64,000 nucleotides of DNA from Chryseobacterium sp. ISL-80 (GCA_018613055.1 JAGGQZ010000016.1:1-64000); one strand, 5' to 3'; positions 15,382 through 23,791 are shown, counted from the first letter of the stretch. Numbers and translations are program-made. The notes: generated from the sequence alone by a model not told the origin.

Positions 15382-16689
15382 TCAATTTGACGAATTTTGC
15401 GCTTGCCCGGGAAATGCTTTCCGGGAAATTCTCTTAATTCTTTTTTCGAGCTCTTGCTTAAAAATCATGTCTTTTTTTGTTGCCTGCTTCCCTTCCCTGA
15501 CAAGATCTTCGGCAAGTTGGCAATATTCCAAAGCCAATTCAAAATCCTGTTCCCGATGTTCATAATGCTTGGCAAGTTCGATGCAGGCTTCTTTCTTCTG
15601 CTTCACGCTGCCTTTCTCCGCACTTTCTTTCCATAACGGAACAGCATTCTGCCATTCTTTATGTTTTTTATGTTCAAAAGCAAGTGCGTGCTTCGCATAA
15701 ATTTCCTGATCATTGCCCTCGACTATTAGTCCATTGAAAGCCTGCTTCGCTTTTTCAGTATTGCCAAGATAGGAAAACCAGCGTCCAACCTCGTAAGTTT
15801 CCTGTGCTGTCTGTGACTGATCACGGCCGAGTATCTGGAAAGTTAAATGTGTATAAAGCGTCAATAGTGACAGAATATCGGTTTCATTGTGCCTGATGAC
15901 ACCAAGCAATCCCTCAGGGTTCTTCCTCTCGAGGAAGTCAAAATAAATCATCGGCGCCAGGAAGCCTGGTATATCATCCTTCCGCTCAAGCCCCAATACT
16001 TCCTGTTCGACGATGCTAAGTTTCATTCGTTCGATTTTATGCTTCCACATTCTTCTGGCGGCATGATACAAGTCAAAATGCCCAAAGGATGGCAGCTTTG
16101 GGACATGGTCACGGACAAGAGTGTGCCTGGTTTTGACTTGCGGCCAGTCGAAGGCCTTTCCATTGTAGGTAACCAAGGTCGTATAGTCGGCATTTTCCAA
16201 AAAACTCTGATATAGCGCTACTTCTGCCCCCGGGCTTGGCAGGATATGCTGTTTAAGTTTTACACAATCCTCAGAAACACTCGCATGGCCTAGCAGGAAT
16301 ATCGTATTCCCTGCTCCCCCGCCCAGTCCCGTTGTTTCAGTATCAAAAAACACCAAATCGCCTGCGCTATGGCCCGAGGCAGAAAGCGGGTGATTGGTCT
16401 GTTCCTGATTCCACAGGGAGACCGCCTCAAGCAGATCGCTGAATCGATAGTGGCCATGCTTGTAGTCAAGCGGATAAACAACCTCCCTGACCAGACAGTA
16501 TTCGCCATCAAAATAGAAGGGGGTAACATGTTCCTTCTCCCAGATATCGAGAAATGGGATGTCAGGTATCGATTCGGCATTTACCGTTTCAGGCTCCGGG
16601 ATGGAGCTCCTGGCTGCTGGCGTTTCAGGCTTATCGATCCCACTCTTGATATGCGGCTTTAGCCTGTTCAATTTGTTTTTTAAACTCAT
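15382..16689 (-). CDS. mrfB: MrfB, DEDD-type exonuclease of mitomycin repair
   Basis: With the helicase MrfA it removes mitomycin C adducts by a UvrA-independent excision route in Bacillus. The 435-residue protein has a ribonuclease-H-like exonuclease core (about 95-270) with VFFDTETTGLGGGAGN (first two acidic residues), TYNGKAFDWPQVKTRH and NETDILSLLTLYTHL (later acidic residues), then a helical TPR-like C-terminus (about 300-420). ATG follows GGAGGGGG. The stop of mrfA is 15 bases upstream, so the two form one operon. B. subtilis name yprB. Confidence 0.92.
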   Translation of the reverse strand: MSLKNKLNRLKPHIKSGIDKPETPAARSSIPEPETVNAESIPDIPFLDIWEKEHVTPFYFDGEYCLVREVVYPLDYKHGHYRFSDLLEAVSLWNQEQTNHPLSASGHSAGDLVFFDTETTGLGGGAGNTIFLLGHASVSEDCVKLKQHILPSPGAEVALYQSFLENADYTTLVTYNGKAFDWPQVKTRHTLVRDHVPKLPSFGHFDLYHAARRMWKHKIERMKLSIVEQEVLGLERKDDIPGFLAPMIYFDFLERKNPEGLLGVIRHNETDILSLLTLYTHLTFQILGRDQSQTAQETYEVGRWFSYLGNTEKAKQAFNGLIVEGNDQEIYAKHALAFEHKKHKEWQNAVPLWKESAEKGSVKQKKEACIELAKHYEHREQDFELALEYCQLAEDLVREGKQATKKDMIFKQELEKRIKRISRKAFPGQAQNSSN

Positions 16690-16703
16690 TTTCCCCCTCC
16701 TTT

Positions 16704-18980
16704 CTAGACTGCGGCTTCAAGGAAAAGATTCAACAATTTCACAACATCTTTTTTTGAATGGATTGAGGTTGTATCCGTCCCGATACAGGATGGACATCCA
16801 TCTGAACACTGGCAGTTAAGGACCATTTGCTTCGTCTGCTTCAAAATCTCTTCAATGCCAGAATAAATCTTTTCACTCAGGCCAATTCCACCTGGATACC
16901 GATCATAAAAGAAAATCGTCGGTTTTTCATTATGGGCCGCCTTCACCTGCGGGACCACATGGACATCAGAAGGGTCGCACATCACGAATAATGGTGCGAT
17001 ATGCTTCAGGGCCTGGGATGTTCCGATCAACCCTTCCTCGAGGCGGTCATCAGCGAACTCGGAAAGTTCTTTATTAAGGGAGATCCAGGCTGAGCTCGTG
17101 TGCAGTTCTTCTTCCGGTAGATAAATTGGGCCTGATCCTATATTTTCATGAGTCTCAAACCTTATTTTCTTGAAAATTGTAGCCATCGCCCTGACACTTA
17201 CATCTCCATACCCGATTTCTGTATCTTCATTGCCCCGATGTTTGTCTTCCTCCAAAACACTTAGCTGGACGGCGAGATTGGCGTCGGTAAAGTAATCGAC
17301 ATCGACTTCACGTACAAATGCCTTCTTCTCTTCCCAATCCAGCTTTTCCACCTGAAATTGTATGCCCTGGTGGAGATAAATCGCTTCTTCATGTAACAAT
17401 GTCATGGCGGAGAAGGTATCCATCTCGCCAATCACCCTGACATTTGCTACATCTGATTGGTCGATGATCACGACATTCTCCTGCGACGCTGAGCGGAGGC
17501 TGATATTATGGGCCGGGAAGGCGTCATTCATCCAGAACCATTTGTCGCCATTTTGATGAAGGATACGCTCCTCCGTTAAATATTCCAGGATTTCTTCAAT
17601 TTCCGCTGCCCCGAAAGTGTCTCCCTTTTTAAAAGGCAATTCATAGGATGCACACTTGATGTGATCGATGAGGATAATCAAGTTGTCGGGATTGATTCTG
17701 GCTGTTTCCGGACTGCGGTTAAAAAAGTAATCCGGATTTTGGATGACATACTGATCCAGCGGGCTGGAGCTTGCCACCATGATGACCACAGACTCTCCAT
17801 GCCGTCTGCCAGCACGGCCTGCCTGCTGCCATGCACTTGCGATCGTACCCGGGTATCCGTTCATGATACATACCTGAAGCTGTCCGATATCAACACCCAA
17901 TTCAAGAGCATTCGTACTGACAACACCATAAATCTCGCCGGAGCGCAGACCTTTTTCAATAGCACGCCTTTCCGTCGGGAGGTAGCCACCCCTGTATCCT
18001 CTAATGGCCTTTGGGCCTAGCTTGTGCTTGACCAGCTCCTGAAGATAGGTAAGCAAGATTTCCACCCTTACCCTGCTTCTTGCAAAGACGATGGTCTGGA
18101 TCCTATTTTTCAGGAATTCCCCCGCAAGCCTTCTCGTTTCAAGAGTCGCGCTTCTGCGGACATTCAACGGAATATTGACGACTGGCGGATTATAAAATAA
18201 GAAGTGCTTCCTTCCTGAAGGCGCTCCATTATTGTCAATCAGAACCATCTCTTTTTCGGTCAATCCCTCAGCCAACTCCAGCGGATTGGCAATGGTCGCA
18301 GATGTACAGATAAAAACAGGATCACTTCCGTAATATTCACAGATCCTTTTCAGCCTCCTGATGACATTTGCCACATGGCTGCCAAAAACTCCTCTGTAAA
18401 TATGCAGTTCATCGATAACGACATACTTCAGGTTTTCAAAAAGAGAAACCCACTTCGTATGGTGCGGCAGGATTGCTGAATGGAGCATATCAGGATTGGT
18501 AATGACGATATGCCCTGCCCTCCTGACCTTTTGACGGATATTGGCTGGTGTGTCGCCATCATATGTATAGCTGTTTATCGAAAGTTCCGCCTCCTGGATC
18601 AATTCATTGATTTCACTCTTTTGGTCCTGTGCCAGCGCTTTTGTAGGGAACATATAAAGAGCTCTGGCGTTCGGATCATTGATGATCGATTGCAGGACGG
18701 GCAGATTATAGCATAGCGTCTTCCCCGAAGCTGTCGGTGTGACAGCAACGATGCTTTGTTTCTTCATGATCTGTTCGTAAGATGATTTCTGGTGGGTATA
18801 CAATTGGGAAATCCCACGCCTTTGGAGTGCATCCTTCAAGATCCCGCTTAAATCTTCGGGCATCTCTTCTGTCCGGGCTTCTTTCTCCTCAATCGTATGC
18901 CAGTGGACAATATTCTTTTTTACCGATTCACTAACCTTCAATTCTTGCAAAATCTCTTGCATGCTTTTCCGGACTTTCAT
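16704..18980 (-). CDS. mrfA: MrfA, DEAD/DEAH-type repair helicase with DUF1998
   Basis: A 758-residue 3'-5' helicase that works with MrfB in mitomycin C lesion repair. The order is: helicase domain 1 with TPTASGKTLCYNLP (Walker A, about 80) and VVIDELHIYRG (Walker B variant DELH, about 190); helicase domain 2 with STNALELGVDIGQL and QQAGRAGRRH (motif VI, about 395); and a C-terminal DUF1998 with a four-cysteine metal site CQCSDGCPSC (about 730). A GTG three codons upstream lies in the ribosome site GAGGTG; the ATG at 18980 is preferred. A LexA-like box at 19009-19022 precedes it. B. subtilis name yprA. Confidence 0.94.
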   Translation of the reverse strand: MKVRKSMQEILQELKVSESVKKNIVHWHTIEEKEARTEEMPEDLSGILKDALQRRGISQLYTHQKSSYEQIMKKQSIVAVTPTASGKTLCYNLPVLQSIINDPNARALYMFPTKALAQDQKSEINELIQEAELSINSYTYDGDTPANIRQKVRRAGHIVITNPDMLHSAILPHHTKWVSLFENLKYVVIDELHIYRGVFGSHVANVIRRLKRICEYYGSDPVFICTSATIANPLELAEGLTEKEMVLIDNNGAPSGRKHFLFYNPPVVNIPLNVRRSATLETRRLAGEFLKNRIQTIVFARSRVRVEILLTYLQELVKHKLGPKAIRGYRGGYLPTERRAIEKGLRSGEIYGVVSTNALELGVDIGQLQVCIMNGYPGTIASAWQQAGRAGRRHGESVVIMVASSSPLDQYVIQNPDYFFNRSPETARINPDNLIILIDHIKCASYELPFKKGDTFGAAEIEEILEYLTEERILHQNGDKWFWMNDAFPAHNISLRSASQENVVIIDQSDVANVRVIGEMDTFSAMTLLHEEAIYLHQGIQFQVEKLDWEEKKAFVREVDVDYFTDANLAVQLSVLEEDKHRGNEDTEIGYGDVSVRAMATIFKKIRFETHENIGSGPIYLPEEELHTSSAWISLNKELSEFADDRLEEGLIGTSQALKHIAPLFVMCDPSDVHVVPQVKAAHNEKPTIFFYDRYPGGIGLSEKIYSGIEEILKQTKQMVLNCQCSDGCPSCIGTDTTSIHSKKDVVKLLNLFLEAAV

Positions 18981-19008
18981 CGCGTTCACCTCGTTAACCT
19001 TATTTTAG

Positions 19009-19022
19009 CGAATAAATGTTCG
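19009..19022. promoter_or_regulatory. Candidate LexA (SOS) box before mrfAB
   Basis: CGAATAAATGTTCG matches 12 of 14 positions of the Bacillus LexA consensus CGAACRNRYGTTYC and is a near palindrome. It lies 28 bases from the mrfA start codon, within likely promoter DNA. The match could be chance; no second box is seen. Confidence 0.45.
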
Positions 19023-19174
19023 TTGCAAAAGAAAAATTATTGATACCAGACTGCTAGTTTTTGGAATCTCTTTTTTTAATCGCAGATTGGCCTTAAAAAT
19101 CCAGGATGTTATTTGCAGCCCCCATTTGCTAAAATAATAGAAGTGGACTACAGCTAATATTTGAGGTGTTTCTT

Positions 19175-19867
19175 TTGAATAAAAATGAAATTAAAAATAT
19201 ACTGGCCAAATTCTCTTTGTTCAGGGACCTTGAGGACCATGAATTAGATAAAATCGTCGACATCTCCATTTCGCGTCAGTGGAAGAAAAACAGCCATATC
19301 TTTATGCAGGGTGACCCTCTGGAAAATGTTTATTTCATCAATGAAGGCAAGGTGAAAGTCTATAAAAGTGATGCCAATGGCCGGGAGCAAATCGTCGCCA
19401 TCCTTAAGAAAGGGGAAATGTTCCCTCATGTAGGATTCTTCAGGAAAGGCGGCTATCCAGGTTATTCAGAGGTATTGGAGGAAGCAAGCCTTGTCGTTGT
19501 CCCGATTTCACAATTCGAAAAGGTCCTTGTCGAAAACCCTCACTTAAGCATCAAAGTATTCAAAGTGCTGGGAGAGAAAATCGTCGACCTCCAGGAGAGA
19601 CTGGAAGCCCAAATTCTCAACAATACGTATGAACAGATCATAAAGCTTTTAATCAGGCTTGGGGAACTTCACGGAGAAAAGCAGGAAGATGGTACGGTTC
19701 TATTGAAGACGGATTTCACGAACAAGGATCTGGCCAATATGATTGGTACCACCAGGGAAACGGTCAGCAGGACGTTGACCAAAATGAAAAAAGATGAACT
19801 GATTTCCACTGACGCAGATGGGAATATGATCATGGACCCTGATGTATTGCTGGATGAGCTTGTCTAG
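19175..19867 (+). CDS. Crp/Fnr-family transcription regulator (second paralog)
   Basis: A close paralog of the protein at 8313, with the same layout: beta-roll (FMQGDPLENVYFINEGKVK, about 45-62), dimer helix (VLGEKIVDLQERLEAQIL) and winged helix with GTTRETVSRT (about 190-200). It has no cysteine at all, so no Fe-S cluster is possible and its signal is unknown. A TTG at 19175, 6 bases after TGAGGTG, gives MNKNEIKNILAKFSLF, aligned with the paralog start; the GTG at 19166 is part of the ribosome site. An extended -10 (TGCTAAAAT) lies at 19127-19135. It is convergent with hcp. Confidence 0.86.
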   Translation: MNKNEIKNILAKFSLFRDLEDHELDKIVDISISRQWKKNSHIFMQGDPLENVYFINEGKVKVYKSDANGREQIVAILKKGEMFPHVGFFRKGGYPGYSEVLEEASLVVVPISQFEKVLVENPHLSIKVFKVLGEKIVDLQERLEAQILNNTYEQIIKLLIRLGELHGEKQEDGTVLLKTDFTNKDLANMIGTTRETVSRTLTKMKKDELISTDADGNMIMDPDVLLDELV

Positions 19868-19885
19868 TATATATTCTCAGAACAA

Positions 19886-19921
19886 AACGCCCGAGGCTCT
19901 TTACCCCGGGCGTTCATTTTA
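19886..19921 (+). terminator. Terminator after the second Crp/Fnr gene
   Basis: Stem AACGCCCG / CGGGCGTT with a short loop, followed by CATTTTATT on the plus strand. Confidence 0.8.
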
Positions 19922-19922
19922 T

Positions 19923-20111
19923 TAGGCTCTTTTCTCAAACTTTGTTGCTATTGAATACAAAATTGGAGTGAATTACCTATACTCCTTTATAAAATTGACG
20001 CTTCTTATGAGAAAAGAGCGTGCAAACTTAATACCGACCTGCAAAATAGGCTTATATTACGTTAAAATCGGCTTTAGGATTTTAACAACAATCTTTACGA
20101 AAACAGCCTTT
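19923..20111 (+). mobile_element. MITE-like element, left copy flanking hcp
   Basis: A ~189-bp non-coding element repeated in inverted orientation at 21558-21747, with only scattered differences. It carries imperfect terminal inverted repeats: TAGGCTCTTTTCTCAAACTT at one end and, read inward from the other, AGGCTGTTTTCGTAAAGATT. It contains inner hairpins (CTCTTTTCTCA with TGAGAAAAGAG, and GTTAAAATC with GATTTTAAC). It ends 2 bases from the hcp stop codon. No transposase is encoded, so it would need to be moved in trans. Confidence 0.75.
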
Positions 20112-20113
20112 TA

Positions 20114-21415
20114 TTATTCAGTTTTGCTTAAACCCATCATTGTTTCCAGGTCTTCCTGGGCAGATGTGATCAATTTCAGGTTGAATGTATCCTGCAGGAC
20201 CTGCATCACGCCATCAGAAATGAATTCTGGCGGCTTAGGCCCGATGCGGATATCCTGGATTCCCAGGCTGAAAAGTCCAAGCAGGATTGCTACAGCTTTT
20301 TGCTCGAACCAGGAAAGGACGATACTAACCGGCAGCTCGTTTACGTCACATTCAAAGGCATCAGCAAGTGCCTTGGCAATTTTTACCGTTGATACAGAGT
20401 TATTGCACTGGCCAAGATCCAAATATCGAGGGATATTCGTTCCAGGAACCACTCCATAATCGACATCATTGAATCGGAACTTTCCGCAAGAAGTTGTCAG
20501 GATGACTGCTTCTGGAGGAAGTGATGTTGCAAGCTCGCGGTAGTACTCTCCTCCTTTTCCAGGTGCATCACAACCGGCAATGACGAAGAAACGCTTAATT
20601 TTTCCTGACTTGACTGCTTCTATGACTTCTGGTGCCAGACCTATCACTGTTTCATGATGGAAGCCTGTAACCAAAGTCTCATCCGATTCCATGTTAGCCT
20701 CTGGAAGCTCCAGCGCTTTTTCGATAAGCACGGAGAAGTCTTCATTTTCAATTTTCCTTACGTTTTCAAGTCCTGCTACTTCGTATGTAAACATACGGTC
20801 TGCATAAGAACCCTTGATCGGCATTACGCAGTTTGTAGTTGCCAGGATTGCCCCAGGGAATTTTTCAAACAGGCGGCGCTGGTCAAACCATGCCTTCCCG
20901 ATATTTCCCTTGAGATGCGGATATTTTTTCAATGCTGGATAGCCGTGGGCCGGAAGCATCTCGGAATGCGTGTAAATATTGATTCCTTTGCCTTCGGTTT
21001 GCTTCAGCAATTCTTCAAGCGCGAATAGATTGTGCCCCGTTACAACGATTGCTTTGCCTTCAATCTTATTCTGGCTCACCTTGACAGGCTGCGGGATGCC
21101 AAGACGGCTAGTGTGCGCTTCATCAAGCATTTCCATCACGCGTACAGCTGATTGGCCAACCTTCATCGCCATATCAATATGTTCCTGGACATTAAAGTTT
21201 GAATTAGTCAATGTCATATATAATGCTTCGTGGGTCGTTGCATCAACGAACGGATCTGTGAATCCAAGCTGATTCGCATGGGTTCTATAGGCTGCTATGC
21301 CTTTCAGAGCAAAAATGATCGTATCATGAAGACTTGCGATTGTTTCATCTTTTCCGCATACACCAACAACTTTACATCCTCCTGTTGGCGTTTGTTCACA
21401 TTGGTAACAAAACAT
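20114..21415 (-). CDS. hcp: Hybrid cluster protein (NO reductase / hydroxylamine reductase)
   Basis: A 433-residue cytoplasmic iron-sulfur protein of nitrosative stress; family members reduce NO or hydroxylamine. The N-terminal cysteines MFCYQCEQTPTGGCKVVGVC give a CX2CX7CX5C set for the cubane cluster. Hybrid-cluster ligands lie in GHNLFALEE, ATTNCVMPI, AGCDAPGKGGEYY, LTTSCGKFRFN and LGQCNNSVS. The length is much below the ~550 aa of E. coli Hcp and fits the short (class III-like) form that lacks part of the helical domain. ATG follows GGGGAA. The promoter has a perfect Fnr-type site. The gene sits between two inverted MITE-like copies, which suggests past mobilisation or a potential to invert. 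Confidence 0.94.
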   Translation of the reverse strand: MFCYQCEQTPTGGCKVVGVCGKDETIASLHDTIIFALKGIAAYRTHANQLGFTDPFVDATTHEALYMTLTNSNFNVQEHIDMAMKVGQSAVRVMEMLDEAHTSRLGIPQPVKVSQNKIEGKAIVVTGHNLFALEELLKQTEGKGINIYTHSEMLPAHGYPALKKYPHLKGNIGKAWFDQRRLFEKFPGAILATTNCVMPIKGSYADRMFTYEVAGLENVRKIENEDFSVLIEKALELPEANMESDETLVTGFHHETVIGLAPEVIEAVKSGKIKRFFVIAGCDAPGKGGEYYRELATSLPPEAVILTTSCGKFRFNDVDYGVVPGTNIPRYLDLGQCNNSVSTVKIAKALADAFECDVNELPVSIVLSWFEQKAVAILLGLFSLGIQDIRIGPKPPEFISDGVMQVLQDTFNLKLITSAQEDLETMMGLSKTE

Positions 21416-21451
21416 ATGTGTATTCCCCTTTTCTGCTTTATTTACTGTTTC

Positions 21452-21494
21452 AGCATACAGAGGTTGAAAAATTGGTTATGTGACCTAAATCACA
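21452..21494 (-). promoter_or_regulatory. Fnr-type promoter of hcp
   Basis: The palindrome TGTGA-CCTAAA-TCACA at 21479-21494 has both half sites complete. Its centre lies 41.5 bases from the start predicted by TATGCT (21457-21452, minus strand; 4 of 6 to consensus). This is class II activation geometry. Confidence 0.75.
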
Positions 21495-21557
21495 CTAAAG
21501 GCATTTTTCACAAAGTGTTCAAAAAAGTACGTCGGACTGTTGAAGTCTGATTTTGAA

Positions 21558-21747
21558 GAAAGGCTGTTTTCGTAAAGATTGTTGTTAAAATCCTAAATCC
21601 GATTTTAACGTAATATAAACCTATTTTGGAGGTCGGTATGAAGTTTCCATGCTCTTTTCTCAAAAGAAGCGTCTACTTTACGAAGGAATACTGCGAATTC
21701 AATCCAATTTTGTATTCAATAGCAACAAAGTTTGAGAAAAGAGCCTA
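21558..21747 (-). mobile_element. MITE-like element, right copy flanking hcp
   Basis: The inverted partner of 19923-20111. It starts AAGGCTGTTTTCGTAAAGATT and ends GTTTGAGAAAAGAGCCTA. The two copies differ most in the middle (about 19970-20000 against its counterpart), the rest being nearly identical. It lies about 60 bases upstream of the hcp Fnr site and before hsp20. No reading frame is present. Confidence 0.75.
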
Positions 21748-21830
21748 AAGAAAAACACCTCATCTTGAACAGGGACATTCCATACAACATAGATTATTAT
21801 AAGAATTTTAGCAGAGGAGGATGTGAACCG

Positions 21831-22301
21831 ATGGCAACCAACCATCCTGATCGCCCAAAAAGAAACGAAACTCTCGAACAGTGGTTCAAATCGATGAACC
21901 AGCTGATGCAGGAGAAGCCTGTCAAAGGTATCCTGCAAAGCATTGATGATTTTTTCAGGCATCCCTTTCCCCAGTCATCCTTCGGTGTACAAGTAAATGA
22001 AACAGTGAACGAATATGTGGTGACAGCAGAATTGCCGGGGATCAAAAAGGAAGATATCTCAATTGACGTCATCAACAACTCGCTCACGATCCTTGTAAAC
22101 AAAACCGAAATGACTTCAGAAATCAACGATATCGCAAAAACGGAAATGCATATGGCCTCATCCAGGCAATTCAGCCGGACAATTCCATTTGCTCATCCCA
22201 TAAATGATAAAAAGACCCGGGCATCCTACCGCGATGGATTGCTTAAAATTAAAATCGCTAAAAAACAGGGAAAGAAAATAGACATTTTTATTGATGAATA
22301 G
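21831..22301 (+). CDS. Small heat shock protein, Hsp20/alpha-crystallin family
   Basis: A 156-residue ATP-independent holding chaperone. After a 50-residue N-terminal arm, the alpha-crystallin domain runs about 52-150 (FGVQVNETVNEYVVTAELPG, then IKKEDISIDV), with the A.LPG signature and the final strand YRDGLLKIKIAKK. The ATG at 21831 follows GAGGAGG by 10 bases; the longer upstream frame has no good start. It is followed by a terminator and is monocistronic. Its promoter region overlaps the right MITE-like copy, so the insertion may have reset its expression. Confidence 0.9.
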   Translation: MATNHPDRPKRNETLEQWFKSMNQLMQEKPVKGILQSIDDFFRHPFPQSSFGVQVNETVNEYVVTAELPGIKKEDISIDVINNSLTILVNKTEMTSEINDIAKTEMHMASSRQFSRTIPFAHPINDKKTRASYRDGLLKIKIAKKQGKKIDIFIDE

Positions 22302-22311
22302 TTGTTTAACA

Positions 22312-22347
22312 GAAACAAGCAGGCACAATCGCCTGCTTGTTTTTTAA
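22312..22347. terminator. Bidirectional terminator between hsp20 and yppG
   Basis: Stem AACAAGCAGGC / GCCTGCTTGTT with loop ACAATC and a T run on the plus strand; it overlaps the yppG stop. Confidence 0.85.
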
Positions 22348-22889
22348 ACTTTGAACATTCCGCCGAGTCCCTTGACAAGGGATGACACCTGGGTCACCGC
22401 ATTCATCATCTGGCCCGCTGTATCGACCATCTTATTGATGTCCAGGTTCCCATCCTGGCTTTTAAACGAGTTCATGATCGACTGCATGCCTGATGGCTGC
22501 TTTGGCATAAAAGCATGTTGCGGATATGGGTTATAATTCTGATAGTCAGCCTGCGGGTTATAGTAACCATAAATAGGGTCATCCTCAGGTTCTAGCGGAT
22601 TTTGAAAAAGCATTTTTGTATAGTTATTTTTGCTCTCGGCAATTGGGTAAGGCTGATTCCACTGAGGGTTTCCCTGCATATAAGGATTCACAGGGAAACC
22701 CTGCGGAGAGTATTGGTTTTGCCAGTTCCCCGGCATGGCATTCCAATATGGTGTGTTATATTGTTGAGGGAGCGGTTGCTGCCGGTTCAAATTTTGATCA
22801 TTCCCATTATATAGATAAGGGTCCTGACTATATTGATTCACCCACCACTGTGGCTGGTAGGCATTCGTCTTATTTCTGCGGCCAAACAT
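22344..22889 (-). CDS. yppG: YppG-like protein, glutamine/asparagine/tyrosine-rich
   Basis: A 181-residue protein. After MFGRRNK comes a long low-complexity part rich in Q, N, P and Y (about 10-130), like spore coat proteins, then a conserved C-terminal segment MQSIMNSFKSQDGNLDINKM and VSSLVKGLGGMFKV. Position next to yppF and yppE agrees with B. subtilis yppG, though this protein is longer. GGAGGAGG lies 9 bases before the ATG at 22889; two earlier starts overlap that site. A coat or spore-surface role is suggested by composition only. Confidence 0.8.
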   Translation of the reverse strand: MFGRRNKTNAYQPQWWVNQYSQDPYLYNGNDQNLNRQQPLPQQYNTPYWNAMPGNWQNQYSPQGFPVNPYMQGNPQWNQPYPIAESKNNYTKMLFQNPLEPEDDPIYGYYNPQADYQNYNPYPQHAFMPKQPSGMQSIMNSFKSQDGNLDINKMVDTAGQMMNAVTQVSSLVKGLGGMFKV

Positions 22890-23080
22890 GGCGAACATCC
22901 TCCTCCGATCATTCATTACGATAGTATATGATCAAACCGCCCAATGGGTGAAAGGGTTGGAAAAGGCTTCCGGTTTTGTCTAAGTATGAAAAATGTTGTC
23001 GGAAGTTTCAATTTTTGAAAAATGAATGACTCTTCCTTTTTCATGATAGTATGGACTCAAATGATGGAGGAGGATGAAAA

Positions 23081-23278
23081 ATGAACGTTCACGAACTTAA
23101 AAATCTATTTGCCCAGACAAAAGAATACACTCCGGAACATGTAAATGAATTGCTCGATTTTACCAAAAAGTCGTATATTCAGAATGAGATCACCATTCTG
23201 GAATACCGGAACCTTGTTCGTGAGCTGGAATTGCAAGGTGCTTTCATTCCCGAGGATCAGAAAGAAATGACCATCTAA
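23081..23278 (+). CDS. yppF: YppF-family small protein
   Basis: A 65-residue soluble protein, mostly helical and charged: MNVHELKNLFAQTKEYTPEH, then NELLDFTKKSYIQNEITILEY and RNLVRELELQGAF. The sequence and its place between yppG and yppE match the YppF family of unknown function. GGAGGAGG precedes the ATG at good spacing. It is transcribed alone and convergent with yppE. Confidence 0.82.
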   Translation: MNVHELKNLFAQTKEYTPEHVNELLDFTKKSYIQNEITILEYRNLVRELELQGAFIPEDQKEMTI

Positions 23279-23285
23279 AAAAGTT

Positions 23286-23372
23286 GAAGCACCAGAACGA
23301 TCGGACTCCCCTTATTGCCGGCTTGGCTGACAATTGAGGTGCAGTTCAAACGCTCTGGTGCTTCTTTATTTT
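23286..23372. terminator. Large hairpin between yppF and yppE
   Basis: GAAGCACCAGA pairs with TCTGGTGCTTC across a ~55-base loop region; TTTATTTTT follows on the plus strand. It is probably the shared terminator of the two convergent genes. Confidence 0.6.
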
Positions 23373-23791
23373 TGGCTGCCTGTTTGCTTAACCGCAATGA
23401 TCAGACTTTTCAGGATGAATTCCACTGACTGTAATTGATCAAGGAACCGCTTTTTGCTTGTTTCTGGAAAAAACGCCTGTACAGAAATGACTTCAATGTA
23501 GTCCGCGGCCGTTTCAATCTGGTTTACATGAAGGTTTTTCGGCCTGTTCTGACCTACCCAATCGGACGCTGATTTCCTCCATGTGTCTGTTGTCCCCTTT
23601 ACCTCATCAGCAAATGGCTTTACTTCTTCATGAAAATCGCCTCTTACTCGCTTTTCCTTCGAATATTGAAATCGTTGATGAGCAAATTCCAGGTTCTCAA
23701 GCAACCTTTCAGATAATGCAATAAGATTTTGGTCAGGTTCCAAGTTAATCACACTTTCCTTTGGTCTATTTTTTATGAGTCCGCAACTCAT
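23366..23791 (-). CDS. yppE: YppE-family protein (DUF1798)
   Basis: Up to 141 residues, helical. The segments LIALSERLLENLEFAHQRFQ, NRPKNLHVNQIETAADYIEV and KKRFLDQLQSVEFILKSLII match the four-helix DUF1798 fold of B. subtilis YppE; the function is unknown. The start is uncertain: the ATG at 23791 has a weak ribosome site, whereas a GTG at 23752 follows AAAGGAAA and gives a length close to YppE. The gene is isolated by terminators on both sides. Confidence 0.8.
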   Translation of the reverse strand: MSCGLIKNRPKESVINLEPDQNLIALSERLLENLEFAHQRFQYSKEKRVRGDFHEEVKPFADEVKGTTDTWRKSASDWVGQNRPKNLHVNQIETAADYIEVISVQAFFPETSKKRFLDQLQSVEFILKSLIIAVKQTGSQK

